Source: an uncultured Anaerolineaceae bacterium (GTDB lineage: Bacteria; Chloroflexota; Anaerolineae; Anaerolineales; Anaerolineaceae). Taken from it: a stretch of DNA of 9,316 nucleotides. Positions 5,134 to 9,316 of the stretch are shown here, piece by piece (within the stretch, counting starts at the first letter, position 1; each line of letters starts with the position of its first letter). The notes under the pieces were generated by a model. That model saw nothing but the letters and a program-made list of their open reading frames with translations, ran no database searches and was not told where the DNA came from. A program made the position numbers and the translations under genes. The stretch is taken from the NCBI GenBank assembly GCA_937907495.1, contig CALESS010000616.1:1-9316 (forward strand). Reading direction: 5' to 3'.

Positions 5134-6699
5134 ATGATCGAATCACCTCAGAACCAGGTAAAAGAGCCTGTGGTTCAAATGCGGGGGATCGTCAAGCGGT
5201 TTCCGGGGGTTTTGGCGAACGACCATGTTGATTTCAGCCTGGCAGATGGAGAAATTCATGCTCTGCTGGGTGAAAATGGGGCGGGGAAGAGTACTTTAAT
5301 GAACATCCTGTGCGGGTTGTATCGCCAGGATGCGGGCACGATTTTGGTGGATGGCAGGCTGGCGGATTTCTATTCGCCAAAGGATGCCATCAAGTTTGGC
5401 ATTGGGATGGTGCACCAACATTTCATGCTGGTACCTTCCCAGACGGTGACAGAAAATATCCTGCTGGGGCTTGATAAACCCCGCTTCCGTCTGAATTTGC
5501 GGCATTATGACCAGGAAATTGCACAGTTCAGCGAGCGATTTGGATTGAAGGTGGATCCTTCCGCCAAGATCTGGCAGCTTTCGGTGGGGGAGCAGCAGCG
5601 GGTTGAAATATTGAAAATGCTGTACCGCGGGGCGCGGGTGTTGATTATGGATGAGCCCACGGCTGTTTTAGCGCCTACGGAAATTGAGGAATTACTGCAA
5701 ACCATGCGCATGATGGTTTCGGAGGGGCGCTCCATCATCTTTATCAGCCATAAATTGCAGGAAGTGATGGATATCTCCGACCGGGTGACCGTACTGCAAC
5801 GGGGAAAAGTGACGGCTGCCGGCTTGCCGGTGGCAGGGGCATCGCGCCAGGACCTGGCCCGCCTGATGGTGGGGCGGGATGTGATTTTCCACGTTGAAAA
5901 GGCGAAGGTACAACCGGGTGAGATGATGTTGGAGGTGCAAGATATCTGGGCCGAAAACGATAAGGGCCTGAAGGCCTTGCGGGGGGCGAGCCTGAACTTG
6001 CGGGCCGGTGAAATTGTGGGCCTGGCGGGGGTGGCTGGTAATGGTCAGAGTGAACTGGCGGAAGTGATTACCGGGTTGCGAAAATCCACCCGCGGCAAAG
6101 TGATTTTACACGGGGTGGAGATTACCAACCAGCCGGTTTCCACCGGAATTCGGGCCGGGGTTTCGCACATCCCGGAGGACCGCACGCATGTGGGCACTGC
6201 CCCCAACCTGAGCATTACCGATAATGTGATCATGAAATCTTACAACCGGGAGCCTTTAAGCCACGGTTGGGTGTTGAATATGTTTGCCGCGGATCGTTTT
6301 GCCAAAGGTTTGAAAGACCAATACGAAATTGTTGTTCCCAGTACCTCCACCCCGGTGCGCCTGCTTTCGGGCGGGAATTTACAGCGGGTGATCCTGGCGC
6401 GGGAGATTTCCAGCCAGCCGGCGATCATGATCGCCGTGCAACCGACGCGCGGTTTGGATGTGGGTGCAATTGAAGGCGTGCAAAAATTGTTGCTGGCACA
6501 ACGCGAAGCAGGGGCTGCCATTCTGCTGATTTCTGAAGAGTTGGAAGAGCTGCTGGCGTTGAGTGATCGGATTTATGTGATCTACGGCGGTGAAATTATG
6601 GGAGAGACGGCTGATCAAGATATTGACCGGCTGGGAATGATGATGACGGGAACCCGCATGGAAGACCTGGCGAAACCAGAGGAGGTGAACCATGGCTGA
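5134..6699 (+). CDS. ABC importer ATPase, two fused nucleotide-binding domains (nucleoside/sugar type)
   Basis: 521 aa from ATG 5134, which has GGTGGA at 5124-5129. GTG 5125 is an alternative start adding three residues. The first domain is complete: Walker A GENGAGKST (46-54), Q-loop Q95, signature LSVGEQQRVEI (149-159), Walker B VLIMDEP (169-175) and switch H206. The second domain is the degenerate kind usual for this family: GVAGNGQSE (299-307) lacks the Walker A lysine, LLSGGNLQR (410-418) is a good signature, and IAVQPTRGLD (433-442) has Gln where the catalytic Glu would be. Only one efficient ATP site is therefore expected, as in RbsA/YufO-like proteins. It energises import through the two permeases that follow. 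It overlaps the next gene by 8 bp, showing translational coupling. Confidence 0.95.
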   Translation: MIESPQNQVKEPVVQMRGIVKRFPGVLANDHVDFSLADGEIHALLGENGAGKSTLMNILCGLYRQDAGTILVDGRLADFYSPKDAIKFGIGMVHQHFMLVPSQTVTENILLGLDKPRFRLNLRHYDQEIAQFSERFGLKVDPSAKIWQLSVGEQQRVEILKMLYRGARVLIMDEPTAVLAPTEIEELLQTMRMMVSEGRSIIFISHKLQEVMDISDRVTVLQRGKVTAAGLPVAGASRQDLARLMVGRDVIFHVEKAKVQPGEMMLEVQDIWAENDKGLKALRGASLNLRAGEIVGLAGVAGNGQSELAEVITGLRKSTRGKVILHGVEITNQPVSTGIRAGVSHIPEDRTHVGTAPNLSITDNVIMKSYNREPLSHGWVLNMFAADRFAKGLKDQYEIVVPSTSTPVRLLSGGNLQRVILAREISSQPAIMIAVQPTRGLDVGAIEGVQKLLLAQREAGAAILLISEELEELLALSDRIYVIYGGEIMGETADQDIDRLGMMMTGTRMEDLAKPEEVNHG

Positions 6700-7825
6700 G
6701 CCTGGCGTGAAATCTCCGCTTCAGAAAATTAGGCTTCCGTTCTCTGTGCGGTTCGAATTACGGGCGACCGAGCCGCCGAAATGGCTTTCTCCGCTGCTTT
6801 CATTCGGGGCGGTCGTGCTGGCCTTGCTGCTGGGGGCGATCGTAATTGCGCTGGTAGGGGGCGACCCCTGGCGGTCTTATGCCCACATTGCCAACGCCTC
6901 ATTTGGATCATTAGGTGTTTTCTCGGATACGATCGTCAAAGCCATCCCACTCATTTTTGTGGGGCTGGCCTGTTCAATCGCCTTCCGCATGAAGCTGTGG
7001 AACATCGGGGCGGAGGGGCAATTTTTCCTTGGGGCGTGGGGGGCCTCAGCGGTGGTGCTGATCCCCTTGATTTCCGAAGACACCTCGCGCTGGATTACGA
7101 TCCCGATGATGATCATTGCCGGGATGGCTTGCGGGGCGTTGTGGGGGCTGATCCCTGGGTTGTTGAAGGCCAAGTTCAAAGTAAACGAGATTATTTCAAC
7201 CCTGATGTTGAATTACATTGCCGTCGCCTGGAATAACTTTTTCATCTTCGCCATTTGGACAGAAGGCGGATTTCAGATGTCGAAGATGTTTTCCAAAAAC
7301 GCCTGGCTGCCCCGTTTGACTGATTTCTCCAAAGAGGTTCCAGCCTTGCGCGGACTGACCACCCATTTCGGTTTGATCCTGGCGCTGATTGCCGCAGTGG
7401 TGGTGTGGTTCATCCTGTACCGCTCGCGCTGGGGATATGAGATCCGCCTGATTGGCGATAACCCCAAAGCGGCCAATTACGCCGGGATTTCGATCACCCG
7501 CAACACGGTGCTGGTGATGATGCTCTCCGGGGCGTTGGCCGGGTTGGCGGGGATGAGCGAGATCACGGGGGTGGTGCATCGCCTGCAAGGAGCCATTTCA
7601 CCGGGTTACGGCTTCACCGGGATTATTGTGGCCTGGCTGGCCAAGTTGAACCCCTTTGTGGTGGTTTTTGTTTCGGTATTATTTGGGGCGCTCATCCTGG
7701 CCGGGCGGGAGATCCAACCCTCCGGGATCCCCAAGATGATTCAAGGGATTATCCTGGTCTGCCTGATTGCCACGGATTTCTTCCTGCGTTACCGGGTGCG
7801 GATCATGCGCCGAGGGGAGGAATAG
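6692..7825 (+). CDS. ABC importer permease 1 (BPD_transp_2, nucleoside type)
   Basis: 377 aa. A very strong Shine-Dalgarno (GAGGAGGTGA, 6679-6688) lies inside the end of the ATPase gene, and the start codon overlaps that gene's stop. About nine to ten hydrophobic segments are visible, the first near residues 34-56 after a charged cytoplasmic tail. Family marks are LWNIGAEGQFFLGAWGA (102-118), VNEIISTLMLNY (164-175), the cytoplasmic loop IGDNPKAANYAGI (254-266) and SPGYGFTGIIVAWLAKLNP (303-321). This matches the larger permease of BMP-type systems (YufP/NupP-like), which pairs with a shorter partner to form the membrane channel. The partner starts on the base after this gene's stop codon. Substrate is not readable from the sequence; nucleosides or purines are the family's best-known cargo. 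Confidence 0.93.
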   Translation: MAEPGVKSPLQKIRLPFSVRFELRATEPPKWLSPLLSFGAVVLALLLGAIVIALVGGDPWRSYAHIANASFGSLGVFSDTIVKAIPLIFVGLACSIAFRMKLWNIGAEGQFFLGAWGASAVVLIPLISEDTSRWITIPMMIIAGMACGALWGLIPGLLKAKFKVNEIISTLMLNYIAVAWNNFFIFAIWTEGGFQMSKMFSKNAWLPRLTDFSKEVPALRGLTTHFGLILALIAAVVVWFILYRSRWGYEIRLIGDNPKAANYAGISITRNTVLVMMLSGALAGLAGMSEITGVVHRLQGAISPGYGFTGIIVAWLAKLNPFVVVFVSVLFGALILAGREIQPSGIPKMIQGIILVCLIATDFFLRYRVRIMRRGEE

Positions 7826-8794
7826 ATGGACTGGATTATCATTTTACAGGCTGGGGTTGCTTCTGGAACGGTGTTGTTGTTTGCCACGCTGGGGGAAATC
7901 TTCGCCGAGCGTTCGGGGGTGATGAACCTCGGGGTGGAAGGAATGATGCTGATCGGAGCGATGAGCGCTTATTCCATCGCCATCAAGACGGGCAGCCCGT
8001 GGTTGGGTTTGCTGGCGGGGATGCTGGCAGCCGGGTTGATCAGCCAGGTGCATGCCTTTATTACCATTCAATTGCAGGCAGACCAGGTGGTAAGTGGTCT
8101 GTCGTTGACTTTCCTGGCAACGGGCATCAGCCTGGTGCTGGGAGAGGGTTTGAGCAAGGCGGGCACGATCTCATTACTGCCCTTCTATTCAATCCCGCAG
8201 TTGGAATTAATTCCGATCCTGGGACCGATTTTCTTCAAGAATCAGAATATCCTGGTTTATTTGGGCTACCTGGTCTTTCCATTGTGCTGGTACTATATTA
8301 ATCACACCCGTCCGGGGATGCATTTACGGGCGGTGGGAGAGTACCCGGCGGCGGCGGATGCGCTGGGCATTAACGTCTATCGCACGCGCTACATCTATGT
8401 CTTTGTGGGCGGTTTACTCGCCGGTCTGGCGGGAGCGACCATCAGCCTGGCAATTTCGCCCGGGTGGTTTAGTGAGCTGACGACAGCGGGTCAGGGCTGG
8501 ATTGCCGTGGGCCTGGTGATTTTTGCGCAGTGGAACCCGTTGCGGGCAGCCTTTGGGGCTTACGCATTTGGCGCTTTGCGCCGCCTGATCCTGGATATCC
8601 AGGGGCCGATGTTGTTGTTCGGGTTGAAGAACCCGTTTTATTACAACCCTTACCTGGGCTTCTTCTTGCAGATGCTGCCGTATGCCTTCACCATTATCGT
8701 CCTGGTGCTGGGTTCACGCGAGGCGATGCGTAAACGGATGGGCGCCCCGGCGGCGCTGGGTGTGCCATATATCCGCGGTCAGCGCGGTGTATAA
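7826..8794 (+). CDS. ABC importer permease 2 (BPD_transp_2, nucleoside type)
   Basis: 322 aa. The ATG directly abuts the stop of permease 1, and GGGGAGGA (7814-7821) within that gene serves as the ribosome binding site. Eight or more hydrophobic segments are seen. Typical marks are ATLGEIFAERSGVMNLGVEG (20-39), AVGEYPAAADALGI (169-182) as the coupling loop towards the ATPase, and AGQGWIAVGLVIFAQWNP (221-238). It corresponds to YufQ/NupQ-like second permeases and completes the importer: binding lipoprotein, ATPase, permease, permease. The gene looks intact and ends before a small stem-loop, so the transporter unit most likely ends here or continues weakly into the next gene. Confidence 0.93.
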   Translation: MDWIIILQAGVASGTVLLFATLGEIFAERSGVMNLGVEGMMLIGAMSAYSIAIKTGSPWLGLLAGMLAAGLISQVHAFITIQLQADQVVSGLSLTFLATGISLVLGEGLSKAGTISLLPFYSIPQLELIPILGPIFFKNQNILVYLGYLVFPLCWYYINHTRPGMHLRAVGEYPAAADALGINVYRTRYIYVFVGGLLAGLAGATISLAISPGWFSELTTAGQGWIAVGLVIFAQWNPLRAAFGAYAFGALRRLILDIQGPMLLFGLKNPFYYNPYLGFFLQMLPYAFTIIVLVLGSREAMRKRMGAPAALGVPYIRGQRGV

Positions 8795-8795
8795 G

Positions 8796-8810
8796 GCCGG
8801 AAAGCCCGGC
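8796..8810 (+). terminator. Small GC-rich hairpin after the permease gene, weak terminator at most
   Basis: GCCGG (8796-8800) pairs with CCGGC (8806-8810) around a five-base loop, one base after the stop codon of permease 2. The following bases TATTAGGAATT hold no T tract, so strong intrinsic termination is not supported; an mRNA 3'-end stabiliser is as likely. Confidence 0.4.
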
Positions 8811-8813
8811 TAT

Positions 8814-8842
8814 TAGGAATTAATCTTAACCCGATAGGAATT
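8814..8842. repeat. TAGGAATT direct repeat, 21-bp spacing
   Basis: TAGGAATT occurs at 8814-8821 and 8835-8842, start points 21 bp (two helical turns) apart. The second copy contains the AGGA that serves as ribosome binding site for the next gene. A regulator site is possible; chance is also possible for an 8-mer in a short AT-rich gap. Confidence 0.4.
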
Positions 8843-8849
8843 TACCTTG
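8836..8849 (+). promoter_or_regulatory. Ribosome binding site and TTG start of the threonine-synthase-like gene
   Basis: AGGA at 8836-8839 lies seven bases before TTG 8847. An in-frame TAG at 8835-8837 rules out any start further upstream, and the first in-frame ATG lies more than 200 bases downstream, after conserved sequence. TTG is therefore the only good start. Confidence 0.8.
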
Positions 8850-9316
8850 AAACCGACTTTTTCTCATTATCAGTGTTCTTTATGTCTCACCTCCTACACA
8901 CCGGAAGAAGTGACCTATACCTGCCCCCGAGATGGCGGCAACCTGGATGTGGTGCTGGATTACGAAGGGATCTTGCGTTATGTGGAACCGCAATCCATTT
9001 TCTCCAGCCCGGAGCCTTCTTTGTGGCGCTACCTGCCGTTGCTGCCGGTGCTTGAACCGGGCGGTTTTGGAACGCCCTTGCACATGGCCGGCTGGACTCC
9101 TTTGTACCAGCCGCCGGCCTTGAAAGAGCGGCTGGGTTTAAATCAACTATGGATTAAGGATGAAGGCCGCAACCCCACGGCGTCTTTCAAGGATCGAGCG
9201 AGTGCCGTGCTGGTGGCGCGGGCGCGGCAAATTGGAGCAGAGGTGGTGGTCACTGCCTCCACCGGTAATGCCGGGGCTGCCCTGGCGGGGATGTCGGCGG
9301 CGGTGGGGCAGAAGGC
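8847..9316 (+). CDS. Threonine-synthase-like PLP-dependent enzyme, 3' end outside window
   Basis: About 156 codons are visible from the TTG start; the family is usually 350-450 aa, so the C-terminal half or more is cut off. The N terminus looks like the zinc-ribbon extension of archaeal-type threonine synthases: C10-x2-C13 and C26, but the expected fourth ligand (CPxC) is D29 in CPRDGG. NPTASFKDRAS carries the presumed PLP lysine at K115, and STGNAGA (138-144) is the phosphate-binding turn of fold type II PLP enzymes. Classical threonine synthases usually read NPTGSFKDRG, so this is a variant. Threonine synthase converts O-phosphohomoserine to threonine; a related lyase or dehydratase cannot be excluded. 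It starts 52 bp after permease 2 with no clear promoter between, so cotranscription with the importer is possible. Confidence 0.85.
   Translation, partial: MKPTFSHYQCSLCLTSYTPEEVTYTCPRDGGNLDVVLDYEGILRYVEPQSIFSSPEPSLWRYLPLLPVLEPGGFGTPLHMAGWTPLYQPPALKERLGLNQLWIKDEGRNPTASFKDRASAVLVARARQIGAEVVVTASTGNAGAALAGMSAAVGQK

Noticed and set aside
1..9316. Mobile element, CRISPR array, tRNA or rRNA
   Set aside because: No transposase, integrase, terminal repeats, spaced identical repeats or RNA gene signatures were seen on either strand.

Overview
The window reads as bacterial DNA with one gene direction throughout. All nine recognisable genes lie on the + strand, tightly packed, with strong Shine-Dalgarno sequences. 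The protein sequences feel most like Chloroflexota (Anaerolineae-type anaerobes), but that is an impression from sequence style; no marker gene here proves it.

Layout. (1) 1-588: the 3' part of a GntR/HutC-type regulator, covering the wing of the DNA-binding domain and the whole UTRA effector domain. (2) 589-666: a regulated promoter with a good -10 box and a perfect short inverted repeat that fits a GntR operator. (3) 667-3643: two different carbamoyltransferase-family enzymes and a carbamate kinase, ending in a strong stem-loop terminator. (4) 3691-8794: a second transcription unit coding for a complete BMP-type (nucleoside/purine class) ABC importer: binding lipoprotein, double-domain ATPase and two permeases. 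A second terminator-like stem-loop sits between the lipoprotein and ATPase genes. (5) 8847-9316: the start of a threonine-synthase-like PLP enzyme with a TTG start codon, cut by the window edge.

How the genes may work together. A UTRA regulator, two carbamoyltransferases and a carbamate kinase resemble an energy-conserving catabolic module. In such a module a ureido compound is split phosphorolytically to an amine and carbamoyl phosphate, and carbamate kinase turns the latter into ATP, CO2 and ammonia. No arginine deiminase or arginine/ornithine exchanger is visible, and the importer is of the nucleoside/purine class. The second carbamoyltransferase resembles the knotted enzymes YgeW and N-acetylornithine carbamoyltransferase. 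The first has an aspartate carbamoyltransferase scaffold but lacks several residues that bind aspartate. The most interesting reading is a pathway for a purine- or hydantoin-derived ureide, perhaps one with two ureido groups. That substrate assignment is inference and needs the flanking genes and biochemistry.
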